Shown here piece by piece: positions 1 through 9,135 of a DNA stretch of 64,000 nt. The DNA comes from Microdochium bolleyi (Eukaryota; Ascomycota; Sordariomycetes; Xylariales; Microdochiaceae), in contig KQ964246.1 in assembly GCA_001566295.1 (NCBI GenBank), positions 186,001 to 250,000 on the forward strand. The letters run 5' to 3'. The position numbers and the translations under genes are program-made. The notes below the pieces were generated by a model, which was not told the DNA's origin, did no database searches, and saw only the letters and a list, made by a program, of their open reading frames with translations. Numbering within the stretch: position 1 is the stretch's first letter; every line of letters begins with the position of its first letter.

Positions 1-2
1 GC

Positions 3-239
3 GCGGACCCGTTCACCGAGGAGATCTTCCACAAGTGCATGAAGGCCGGCGTGACAAAGATCAACATCAACAAGGGCATGAACAAGCACTACGCGCGCGT
101 CCAGGACGAGATGAAGGGCAAGCCCCTCACCAGCGTCATCGAGAAGGGCACCGACGCCATGCAGGTCGCTATCGAGGAGTACATGCGCCAGCTGGGCAGC
201 GCCGGCAAGGCGGGCACCGTCAAGCGCGAGGGGTGGTAG
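3..239 (+). CDS. Class II ketose-bisphosphate aldolase, C-terminal part (5' end outside window)
   Basis: The open frame enters from the left edge and ends at the TAG near 239, so only about 78 C-terminal residues are visible. The segment DPFTEEIFHKCMKAGVTKIN followed by an IEKGTDAMQ stretch and a C-terminal LGSAGKA is typical of the last barrel strands and helices of class II (zinc) fructose/tagatose-bisphosphate aldolases, with the GVTKININ phosphate-binding strand. These enzymes split a ketose 1,6-bisphosphate into two trioses in the cytosol. The gene converges on the RpiB-like gene and sits beside a DAK kinase and a TIM-like isomerase, which suggests a sugar-phosphate catabolic block rather than housekeeping glycolysis. 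Catalytic zinc-binding His residues lie outside the window, so the exact substrate cannot be judged. Confidence 0.82.
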   Translation, partial: ADPFTEEIFHKCMKAGVTKININKGMNKHYARVQDEMKGKPLTSVIEKGTDAMQVAIEEYMRQLGSAGKAGTVKREGW

Positions 240-788
240 ATTTTGGGTAGGAGTCGGCTGAGCCTTTTAAAACCTTCAACAAGTTTTTTGTTCCCCTCGG
301 GCGAGCACATCGAGTGTTCGCATACAATATTATGTGACTGCAGCGTGCATCTTCAGGATTGTGATAATCTCAGAAATCCGGAGGAACGCGGCAGCCCCCA
401 CCTTTCTGAGGTTCCAACAGTGACGGGGTAAATCGGCATGACTTCTGTGTCATTCCACCTCAAGTTCGCAGGCAGAATTGAGAGTCTCGTTGAAATCTTG
501 AATTACAGCATCTGCTCATGTGCCAAGTGACGCCCTCTCATGCGTTTGGGGGTTCGCGCCAGACCTCCAAAGCCGGCGTGTGGTCACGATCATGGGCAGG
601 AGCATCACCAGTTCCGAACGCCCAGCTGGAAACAGTCTTAAGAGCCACCAACTCCCACGCGCCCACAGGTTTCTCACTTTCACTCGATCTAGCGTGGTTC
701 ATCAACCCTTTCGATCTCTGCTGGGCCATGATCATTGTCTCTATTCCGCAGCAGTCGTGAGTTTTCACAAGTGCCCTCTTGAGTTCCT
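240..788. other. Intergenic, convergent 3' ends
   Basis: This stretch holds the 3' untranslated regions of the aldolase (+) and the RpiB-like gene (-). Several overlapping short frames are present but none shows family resemblance or codon bias. I see no further gene. Confidence 0.6.
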
Positions 789-1341
789 TTACATGTCCTT
801 CTCCAGCTCCGCAATGACCTCGACCTTCTTCGCGCTCGCGCTGCCCTCGTCAAAGACGTAACCCAGCCACTCGCGCGCCAGCCTCCTCGCGAGCTCCAGC
901 CCAATAACCCGCTCGCCCATGCACAGCACCTGCGCGTTGTTGCTCAGCACCGCGCGCTCCACACTAAACGAATCGTGCGCCGTGACGGCCCTGATGCCGC
1001 GGATCTTGTTGGCCGCGATGGCCACCCCCAGGCCCGTGCCGCAGATGATGAGGGCGCGGTCGGCTTTGCCCTCGGCGACCAGGCGCGCGGCCTCGGCGGC
1101 CCGCACGGGGTACGCGGTCTTGTCGGAGGACGAGTTGGAGCCGACGTCCGTGACGGACGTGACGCGCGGGTCGGCCTCGAGGTCGGCTTTGATGGCCGTC
1201 TTGTAGGATACGCCGGCATCCTGTTTTTGGGGGGGCGGGGAAGGAAATTGTTAGCTGTGCTTCGATGCAGCAAATGTTAGGGAGTGGTTGGGCACTTACA
1301 TCGCAGCCGACGGCGATTCTCCACTTTGGTCCGTCCGACAT
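789..1341 (-). CDS. RpiB-family sugar-phosphate isomerase (likely erythrose/erythrulose 4-phosphate isomerase)
   Basis: Two exons, 1341-1300 and 1220-789, are joined by a 79-bp GTAAGT..CAG intron and give 157 residues, a normal RpiB length. Visible family features are the N-terminal GCDDAG (E. coli RpiB has GCDHVG), a TAYP segment, LIICGTGLG with the catalytic Cys74, the NKIRGIRA strand, and ERVIGLELARRLAREWLG. RpiB enzymes interconvert aldose and ketose phosphates. The branch called EryI/DerI in bacteria, and Eyi1 in the Yarrowia erythritol cluster, works on tetrose phosphates. The gene is divergent from the DAK kinase across 1.1 kb, and a TIM-like isomerase lies just beyond, which favours a tetrose-phosphate role over ribose 5-phosphate. 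The C-terminal phosphate-binding Arg region of classical RpiB (GRHQQRV in E. coli) reads GSASAKKV here. The family assignment is firm; the substrate is inferred. Confidence 0.85.
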
Positions 1342-2471
1342 TGTGAGGGTTTTGGGATGGTTGTGGGAAAGTAAAATCGAAAGAATCCGAGTGAGGCAAT
1401 GTCAAGCGCTGGGCGAGATGGTCGTGGGTGGGGAGGAGAGAGGAAAGCACACAAGACGAGAGTGAGGTGTTCGTGGTTTGCCAGATTACCCCAAAAACAT
1501 GAGAAAAAAAGTCGCTGGCCAGGGGCAAGCGGAACAAAATTGCGTAGTTACCTGTCGAACAACACCCAGACAGCCAGCCATGGATCCCTCTGGCGAATGG
1601 CCATGCTGGATCTCGTCACGCCCACCTCACTACGCATGCTTACCTATCACGCTCAGGCCTCTCTGCGCGCACATACAATCCCCCGTGCACATGTGCATGC
1701 CATCGCTCCGGGCCGGCAGAAGAGCCGTGATCGGCTCGTGAACAGCAAGCAAGACGCCCCCGAGCCGTGATCTCAGTGAGCGTGCGACGACCAGCATCAC
1801 CCGGGTGGTGGGGTCGGGGAAGAGAAGCGCGCCCGGGTTGCCGCATTAGGCAATTCGGAGCACCCCGAGCCCCTCATTCCCCCGCCGTCCTGTGGCCGGC
1901 GGTCCCTCCGGGGCTGCTGCTCCAAGTCTAGACCACGGCCAGCCAGGGATTTAGCCTAATGTCCCACGGGGGCAGTCTGAAGCGCACCACCAGGCTCGGG
2001 CCCTCCCCCACGGTGCTCACAAGACTCGCCTGCAACAGCCCACACCCGCCTTCTTGCCTAAAAGGGCCTTCCACAATCCCTGCCCGCGTCGGCTCGGCAG
2101 CGGGGCCCTCTCTGGGCCACGCCCCGGCCTGGAGATGAGTTCGGATCATGGGCGACAGTGTCGCGGCCCACGATGTTCATTTTTCGCTTTCCTGGGCGTG
2201 GCTGTTTTCGGTGGCTTGTCGTTGGGAGGAAGAAGCTCCGATGGTCGCGCTGTTGTTCCGCTGCCAAGGGCGGCTGCTGTGACCAGCCAAAATAATACCA
2301 CCCTGACGTACCCCAACTCGCCGTGACGCTCTCGTGATCTTTGCATTGTCCCCCTCCTCCCGCAGTTGCTCTGTCCTCCCTCACCTCCTTCCACAACTGT
2401 GCAGTGTCAACTTGCCAGCGACCATTGAACCAAAAAAGCGACAACAAAGGTACAGCAGACTCACCTCCACA
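1342..2471. promoter_or_regulatory. Divergent promoter region between RpiB-like and DAK-like genes
   Basis: About 1.1 kb separates the two start codons, so both genes may share control elements. Two exact GTGGGG hexamers fit the CreA carbon-repression consensus SYGGRG: one at 1428-1433 (+) and one read on the minus strand at 2006-2011. A pyrimidine-rich leader (about 2341-2400) precedes the DAK start, as is common near fungal transcription starts. No open frame here looks real. CreA binding is inferred from the motif only. Confidence 0.4.
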
Positions 2472-4298
2472 ATGTCGAAGCGGCATCTCTTCAATAGCAA
2501 TGACGGGCTCGTCACAAAGTGCCTGCGCGGCCTCATCTCCTACAACCCCTCCCTCACTCTCGACGAGAAGAACCGGGTCGTCTTCGACTCGACCTTCGAC
2601 AAGTCAAAGGTTGCCATCATCAGCGGCGGCGGCTCCGGCCACGAGCCTGCCTGGTCCGGCTATGTAGGCACCAACATGCTCGCCGCCTCCGTCGCCGGCG
2701 ACATCTTTGCCTCGCCCAGCACAAAGCAGGTCCTGTCTGCCATTGAGGCAGTCCCCTCCGACAATGGTGCCATCCTCGTCGTCACAAACTACACGGGCGA
2801 CTGCCTGCACTTTGGCCTTGCCAACGAAAAGGCCAACGCCCGCGGCCACAAGTGCAGGATGATCATCTGCGGCGACGATGTCTCCGTTGGCCGCAAGAAG
2901 GGCGGTCTTGTCGGCCGACGTGGCCTCGCTGGCCAGATCGGCGTCCTCAAGGTCATGGGTGGCGCCGCTGGCGAGGGCGCGTCTGTCGACGACGTGTACG
3001 ACCTGGGCGTCGCCGTCGCCGATCAGATTGTCTCCATCGCGGCCACTCTCGACCATTGCCACGTTCCTGGGCGCACCGAGCACGGCATGCTGGCCGACAA
3101 CGAGGTCGAGGTCGGTACCGGCCCGCACAACGAGCCCGGCTACTCCAAGCTGTCTCCTGCGCCGAGCCCGCAAGAGCTCGTCGCCACCCTCTTCAAGTAC
3201 ATGCTCGACGAGACCGATCCGGACCGCGGCTACGTCAACTTCAAGCCAGACGACCAGACAATCCTGCTCGTGAGCAACTTTGGTGGCATGTCGCACCTGG
3301 AGATGGGTGCGCTAGTCGACGAGCTGCTCGAGCAGATCTCCAGCGAGCCGTGGAACTTCCCCGAGCCCGTGCGGGTCTGCTCTGGCTTCCTCGAGACCTC
3401 GCTCAACGCCCCTGCTTTCTCGGTGTCGGTGCTCAACGTGTCCGCCGCAGCGAGGACGCTGTCTCAATCGTCTGGCACCAAGTACTCCGTCGAGGACATC
3501 AAGCGCTTCTTTGACGCGCGCACAAACACATACTGGGAGTCGGTGGCTGGTGCCCAGTCTGGACCCAGGCGGCCGCGCGCCGAGCAGTTCCTCAAGGACA
3601 ACTCGGTGCAGGAGAAGCACACCTTCGACCCCTCCAAGGACCTCAAGGTCGACCCTGCCACGCTTGAGAAGATGCTCCGTAGCGCGTGCAAGGCCGTCAT
3701 CGATGCCGAGCCCGATTTGACCAAGTGGGACACGGTGATGGGCGACGGTGACTGCGGACTGACGCTCGAGACGGGCGCAAAGGCGCTGCTGGCGGCGGTC
3801 GACAACGGGCTCACCAAGGCTGGCTCCGTGGGCGATGTGCTGCTAGAGCTCGAGGAGATTGTCGAGGGGAAGATGGGCGGCACGCTCGGAGGCATCCTGG
3901 GCATCTTCTTTGTGTCGCTCCGCAACAGCCTGCTGGACGAGGTCGCCAAGGCATCGTCGGGCGAGTCGACACCGGTTGGCGAGAAGCTGCCTCTGCTGTG
4001 GTCGGCGGCGGCCAAGACGGCACTGGGCAACCTGCGGCGGTACACGCCTGCCAAGGTGGGTGACCGGACGGTCATGGACACGCTGATCCCTTTTGCTGAG
4101 GCGATGGGCTCGTCCAACCGGTTTGACAAGGGCGTCGAGGCGGCCGTCGCGGGCGCCAAGGCAACCATCACGATGGAGCCGAGGCTGGGCAGGGCGACGT
4201 ATGTCGGCGCGAACGCGGGCAGTGGCGAGCTGCCACCGGATCCCGGTGCGTGGGGTGCGATGGTGGCCATCAAGGGGCTGTCGGACGGCTTCGCGTAA
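2472..4298 (+). CDS. Dihydroxyacetone-kinase-family kinase (DAK; probable erythrulose kinase)
   Basis: This is a single 608-residue exon. I start it at the ATG at 2472 in a good context (CACAATGTC), giving the usual MSKRHLF.. N terminus; the longer frame upstream begins at a GTG. The N-terminal DhaK domain (about 1-345) has the GGGSGHEPAWSGYVG loop and GTGPHNEPG with His219, the position that binds the ketone covalently in this family. A linker leads to the C-terminal DhaL domain (about 395-608) with MGDGDCGLTL (Asp425, Asp427, magnesium ligands), GGTLGGILG and a terminal PDPGAWGAM. The enzyme uses ATP to phosphorylate dihydroxyacetone or related short ketoses. Homologues LerK/DerK in bacteria and Eyk1 in Yarrowia act on erythrulose. 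The flanking TIM-like and RpiB-like genes favour that substrate here. Sequence alone does not separate the two activities. Confidence 0.92.
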   Translation: MSKRHLFNSNDGLVTKCLRGLISYNPSLTLDEKNRVVFDSTFDKSKVAIISGGGSGHEPAWSGYVGTNMLAASVAGDIFASPSTKQVLSAIEAVPSDNGAILVVTNYTGDCLHFGLANEKANARGHKCRMIICGDDVSVGRKKGGLVGRRGLAGQIGVLKVMGGAAGEGASVDDVYDLGVAVADQIVSIAATLDHCHVPGRTEHGMLADNEVEVGTGPHNEPGYSKLSPAPSPQELVATLFKYMLDETDPDRGYVNFKPDDQTILLVSNFGGMSHLEMGALVDELLEQISSEPWNFPEPVRVCSGFLETSLNAPAFSVSVLNVSAAARTLSQSSGTKYSVEDIKRFFDARTNTYWESVAGAQSGPRRPRAEQFLKDNSVQEKHTFDPSKDLKVDPATLEKMLRSACKAVIDAEPDLTKWDTVMGDGDCGLTLETGAKALLAAVDNGLTKAGSVGDVLLELEEIVEGKMGGTLGGILGIFFVSLRNSLLDEVAKASSGESTPVGEKLPLLWSAAAKTALGNLRRYTPAKVGDRTVMDTLIPFAEAMGSSNRFDKGVEAAVAGAKATITMEPRLGRATYVGANAGSGELPPDPGAWGAMVAIKGLSDGFA

Positions 4299-5002
4299 GC
4301 GACGATTGGCAGGGCTGGTGGCTTCGTAGAGTTAATGAGGATGGAGCTGTGGTGGCACACGTAGACTGGGGGGGCCGATAGGATACAAAATCTGATAGCG
4401 TTGAATTGTTCACTTCTTTGGCAAACTTGGCAGGAGCGTCCGCAAGAGTCGTCGCATGGTGACACTGGGTCCGCATTGTGGTTGCACCTGCCACGCCAAC
4501 ACATTATCTGGAGATGTTTCAATACGCGTGTACAGCTCCGCCATCATAGTAGTCATCCCCTCCAAGTCCTGACAACCGGTCTTCAAGCTCCTCCAATTGA
4601 TCGCGGCCAGGGCCACAGCACTTGCTCTGTTGTTGAGAATGGGTCAGTACCGTGGGTGCTCGAACACGGCGACTTCCCCAACAATCCAGGGGCAGCCAGT
4701 GCGGGGAAGCGGGGTATCTCCCAGGGCCCGAGGGGCTGTTTTGGAGATCGGAGCAGCGCCGAGCTTCGGCTGCCCTCTCGGGTCGGCAGGCGCCTGGCGG
4801 CTTCCTTTCTTCGTCCTTCCGTCATCATCCCGACCGACTGCGCCGCTCCCAACCCGCCGGACCCCTGGACAAGTCAACAGGTGCTAGCCCCCATCGAGCA
4901 AGGGGACAAGTCGTGTCAACCATCTGATCGATTGCCCGGGCATCACGACACCCTCGTAAACAAGGCTACTCGTCACCCCTAAGGATCACACCTCCTGTGA
5001 CC
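4299..5002. promoter_or_regulatory. Intergenic/promoter between DAK-like and TIM-like genes
   Basis: About 700 bp carries the DAK 3' region and the promoter of the TIM-like gene; both genes are on the plus strand. I found no convincing gene or repeat in it. Confidence 0.5.
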
Positions 5003-5863
5003 ATGCCGTTCCCGTCCCCGCCACGGCGCCGCATCGTGGGCGTCTCCACAAAGATGTACTTCTCGGCCGCCCGCACGCGCCAGTACGTCAACGAGCTGCT
5101 CGCCATCACGGCCAGTCACGCCGACGAGTACCGCGCCATCGCAGAGTCTGTCGACGTCTTCATCATCCCGGACCACCTCACTCTTGCCTCGGTCGTCCAG
5201 CAGCTCGACACCTCTCCTCTGCCCAAGATCCTCCCCGGCGCGCAGGACACCTTCTACGAGGACGCCGGCGCCTACACGGGCGAGGTCTCGCCCTCGGTGC
5301 TCGCCGAGATCGGCTGCCGCATCGTCGAGCTCGGCCACGCAGAGCGCCGGCGCATCTTTGGCGAGACGGACGACGACGCGGCCCGCAAGGCCGCCGCGGC
5401 CGCGAGGAACGGCATGATCCCGCTCGTCTGCATCGGCGAGCGCACCAAGCCCGCCGAGCCCCCGGTCTTGACCTCGCAGGACGACCCGGAGGCGCACGAG
5501 GCCGCTGTTGCTGCCGCCGCGCAAGAGTGCCGCTCGCAGGTCGAGTCTGTCATGGCCGCGGTGCCGCGCGACGCGCCCGTAGTGCTGGCATACGAGCCGG
5601 TCTGGGCGATCGGTGCCGCCGAGCCGGCGTCGGCAGCACACGTCGTCGGCGTGACGAGGCATATCAGGCAGTTCGAGTGCTTGCGGGCCAGGCCTGAGGG
5701 CAGCACGCGGATCCTGTACGGCGGGAGCGCGGGACCGGGCCTGTTCGCGAAGCTCGCCGCGTCGGAGACGGACGGCGGTGGAGTGGACGGGCTGTTCCTG
5801 GGCAGGTTCGCGCACGACCCGCAGCAGTTCTGGAAGACGATCCAGGAGATTGCGGCGGCGTGA
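5003..5863 (+). CDS. Triose-phosphate-isomerase-family protein (probable erythrulose-phosphate isomerase)
   Basis: This is an intronless gene of 286 residues, started at ATG 5003 (the GTG two codons earlier is unlikely). It has the full TIM catalytic set: Lys17, His112 in ELGHAERRRIFGE, and Glu198 in AYEPVWAIG. The YGGSAGPGLF and DGLFLGRF phosphate loops follow. It differs from glycolytic TIM in the first loop, which reads GVSTKMYF instead of the usual NWKMN, and it has a longer insertion after the CIGER segment. Divergent TIM paralogues (EryH/LerI in bacteria, Eyi2 in Yarrowia) isomerise erythrulose phosphates. Its place next to a DAK kinase and an RpiB-like isomerase supports that role. A housekeeping TIM should exist elsewhere in the genome. 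The family is certain; the substrate is inferred. Confidence 0.87.
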   Translation: MPFPSPPRRRIVGVSTKMYFSAARTRQYVNELLAITASHADEYRAIAESVDVFIIPDHLTLASVVQQLDTSPLPKILPGAQDTFYEDAGAYTGEVSPSVLAEIGCRIVELGHAERRRIFGETDDDAARKAAAAARNGMIPLVCIGERTKPAEPPVLTSQDDPEAHEAAVAAAAQECRSQVESVMAAVPRDAPVVLAYEPVWAIGAAEPASAAHVVGVTRHIRQFECLRARPEGSTRILYGGSAGPGLFAKLAASETDGGGVDGLFLGRFAHDPQQFWKTIQEIAAA

Positions 5864-6424
5864 GCTGAGCCTCCTTGTTTTCATAGACTCGATAGAGAAA
5901 CACCCAAATATACCGAGGCAATTTATTATATCTGCACAGGCTGCACGGTCGATCACAGAGCAACCTATTGCCGTTGTGGTCTCCTCTCGTGTTCTGATTG
6001 GCACACCAAGTCACTCCCTGAGACCGATCACACTCGAGACTAAAATTAGCCGACCCAGCCTTTCGGTTCTGCACTTTTGTGACCGATTGTGGTGATGAGT
6101 CCTTTCACGCGGGTGAAAGTATTCATTATCTTAAATCACTTCCTCGGCTTGGGGTTGCACAAGGCTCTCGAGGACGAGTTAATCCAATGAGACCAGCAGC
6201 CATCCCACCACACACCTACGACGGAAGATGACTGCAGGCGCCACTTCTATTAAGAGAAACCGAGACCATCATCCTCAAATCCGAGCACGGCATTGTCCAG
6301 AGCCTTGCGACGTCTCTTTGAGGATAAAGTCAGGCGACTCCAGCGATATCCATTGCGCACCGCCCTGGGCGCCGGGAACGTATCATGGATCTCCAACATT
6401 TGTTTTCTTGCAAGCTTTGTCAAG
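5864..6424. other. Intergenic
   Basis: This stretch contains the 3' region of the TIM-like gene and the promoter of the membrane-protein gene. Nothing else is recognisable. Confidence 0.5.
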
Positions 6425-8874
6425 ATGTTGTGCGCCGGCCCCCCTGTGGATTGCTCCAACGCCGTCCAAGCCGACCAGCCTTTCATGGAACCATATGGTG
6501 ATATTCCCGGAACAGGCGTCAGTCCGCAATCATGAGCTGGATACTCTTGAAACTATTGTTGAAACGACGATACTGACACGACGGTTTATCAGGTGCTGGT
6601 TGGATTCTTGGGCACTGGCTATCTGGTCCTGGTCCTGCAAATTGTGTACTACATGTTGTGCTACGAGCCAGATCGAAATCCCTTTCTCGAAATGAGGAGC
6701 GATTCGGCTTCCGACTCCCGCAATGCACAGCAGATGAGCTGGTGGCGCCCAAACGAGATCGATAGCATCGTGCTCACCTCGCTGCGGAGTCTACCCCCTT
6801 TGCACTGGGTCTCGAGGAGACTGATAGATTCCAAGGAAGTCCTCACTCAAGTAATGCCCAACTGCCCAGACAGACCCCCTATCAAGCATGCACAACTGAC
6901 CTTGGGCCAAGCCGATCTTGGCACTCTGCGACGGACAGATCCTCACAGGCCTGTCGATCATGGTCAGCGGGTGGATTTCTCTACCCTGCGGCTTGTCCGC
7001 CCACCACTGGCAGATCATAGTCCAGCTCGTGTGGTTCTCGAGCATCACGCACCTCTCGAGCTTCATCATGCTGCGCGTCCACCTTCGCCACAGCCCGGTA
7101 TACAGATACACCCGGATGATCATGATGCTTGCCCTCCTCGGCATGCTCATAGGCGGCATCTCTGCCACCCGGAGCTTCAACTGGCCCGACGCGCTCTACA
7201 GACTGTACATACGCGAGCGGCATCTCGAGTTCTCGCCCGAGGTCGAAGCGCACCTGCGCCAGTGCGTGAGCGGCGGCGGCGGACACGACGACGAATACGC
7301 CGAGTGCCTCGCGCGCCGGGCCGACGAGTTCACGTCGCTCTTCATGTCCGCGGCGACGGTCTGCTTCTTCGACCGAGACAGCGCCGCCAAGCGGTACTGG
7401 GACTCGACGGTCCCGGAGCCTCCGAGTGCAGCGTACCAGTCCATGGTCGTGTCCATCTTCCTCCTCGGCCTGGCGTTCATCACGAGGCTCTCCAAGGCCT
7501 CCCGCAGGGCGTCCCAGTTCGCCACAGAGTGGATCAGGAGACCACTGGGAAGCCGCTCGGAGCGGCTGTGCTGTCGCCTCGCTGGGGTCAGAAGCAGCAG
7601 CAGCAGCAGCTCTGCGTGACCGGTGGTAAGCACGGATCCTGCTGCGCCCAGGTGCATGCTGAATGGGCAGGCGTGTGTGTCACGGCCACTGGTCGCTCTG
7701 TTCTTCACCATGCGCATATTCCTGGACGTGACGGCGTCCATGCTGATGGAGGTAGCGTAGTCCCCGCCTGAGTCCTTTTTCCTTCTTCTTTTTTTCCTTG
7801 TTCTTTTCCTCCCGCCCGTGGCGAGTCACACGTGGCTAACGTGTCTACATTCAGATATGCTGGCTACTGGCTTCCGTCGTCTGGGGGACGTTGAAAATCT
7901 TCAACAGCCGCAAGTTTGTCTCAAGGGAGATCAGAGAGGCAGAGAGCCAGTGGACATTTGGTCAGCTCCTGCCCGTATTACTGCTGCTTGCTGCCGTTTT
8001 CACGGCTCTCAACACGGCTGTGTCGGTCTATACCGAGTCCGGAATACCTAGAGCTCTGGGCCAGGCTGAATGCGCAGGCGCAGCCAGCAGCATTGGGACA
8101 GGTACTGGTACTGCGTGGAAGCCACAGCAAGCCTCTGCACTGCTGCTGGGGCAGGTTACCGAGATCGAGGTACATGGCAGTGATAGCAGCGTTTCTACGG
8201 CAGCAGCAACTGGCACAGAAAACGCGGCACAAGACGCCGCCGCCGGCTACGATCTCTACAGTACTGAGTGGCTGCTGCCGTGTCTGGCCGCCGAGATTGC
8301 CGTCGTGGCGTACATCGTGACACAGGGCTTCATCACGCTCGGCGTCGGCACCAGTTTCGTTGAGGGCTGGATCCAATACGGCATGCTGACGTTCGTGCTG
8401 CTTGGCGTGCCGCTGGCGTCGACTTTGTCTTTGTCCGTCACGCTGGCTCTGGATCCCCTCTTCAATGCGTTTCGACGGTCACGGTCCCGGTCGCGTTCGC
8501 GGCGCCGGCTGCGCGTCCTGCAGCTGAGTCTCTTCTTGCTGTCTGCCCTGTACTACATCTTCTACGCTCTTGTGTACCTGCACTGGTTCTACGGACCGTT
8601 CGAAGGCCGCACCTCCCTCGGCGTGATGCAGGGCGCTCGTCTTGGCATCGGGCTCGGGTTGACTGTGGTGCTGTACATCTTGTATCTCAGCATTGCCAGG
8701 TGGGCGCAGTCTGGGAGCTTCAGGAGCTTGGCAGAAAAGGAAGGAAGCGGAGAATCCCATGCCGCCTTTGCTGCTGCAGAGGGGACCGACTGGGAGGCCG
8801 ACGATACGATCAAGAGTCGAGTCACAATCTTCCGCTGGCGCTTGTCCTTATTCATGCTGGGACGGACTATATAA
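6425..8874 (+). CDS. Fungal polytopic membrane protein of unknown function
   Basis: Five exons (6425-6517, 6593-6850, 6912-7586, 7671-7751, 7855-8874) keep phase and give 708 residues. The second exon opens with a clear membrane span (VLVGFLGTGYLVLVLQIVYY). Exon 3 begins at the conserved block LALCDGQILTGLSIMVSG and continues with HWQIIVQLVWFSSITHLSSF. Exons 4 and 5 join RPLVALFFTMRIFLDVTASM to a WLLASVVWGTLKIF segment, and several more spans follow before an Arg/Ser-rich loop (about 8470-8510) and the C-terminal spans. This pattern matches a large uncharacterised family of integral membrane proteins common in Sordariomycetes and Leotiomycetes; no biochemical role is known to me. Intron 3 holds an AGC repeat and intron 4 a long pyrimidine tract. 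It is probably not part of the neighbouring metabolic block. Confidence 0.78.
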
Positions 8875-9135
8875 TCATCCCTGAAGTGTCGAGGTAGAGT
8901 CCATACGGGGAGTTTTGGATAGCACGGCTTCAGCAGTAACGTAGCGTAGGGTGATAATTCTGCAGTCATTAACACGAGAGGCCGCTACCCGCACAGGGAT
9001 ATATGCCTCGCATTTTACAAGAACAGGAGAAGCCAGCTGAGTAGACTAGGCGACGTAGCAGAGGCTCCCTTTATCACACAACAGTGCAAGAAACAGGTAG
9101 GATGTTGACTCCCGAGACCGCAACCGGCAGCCCTG

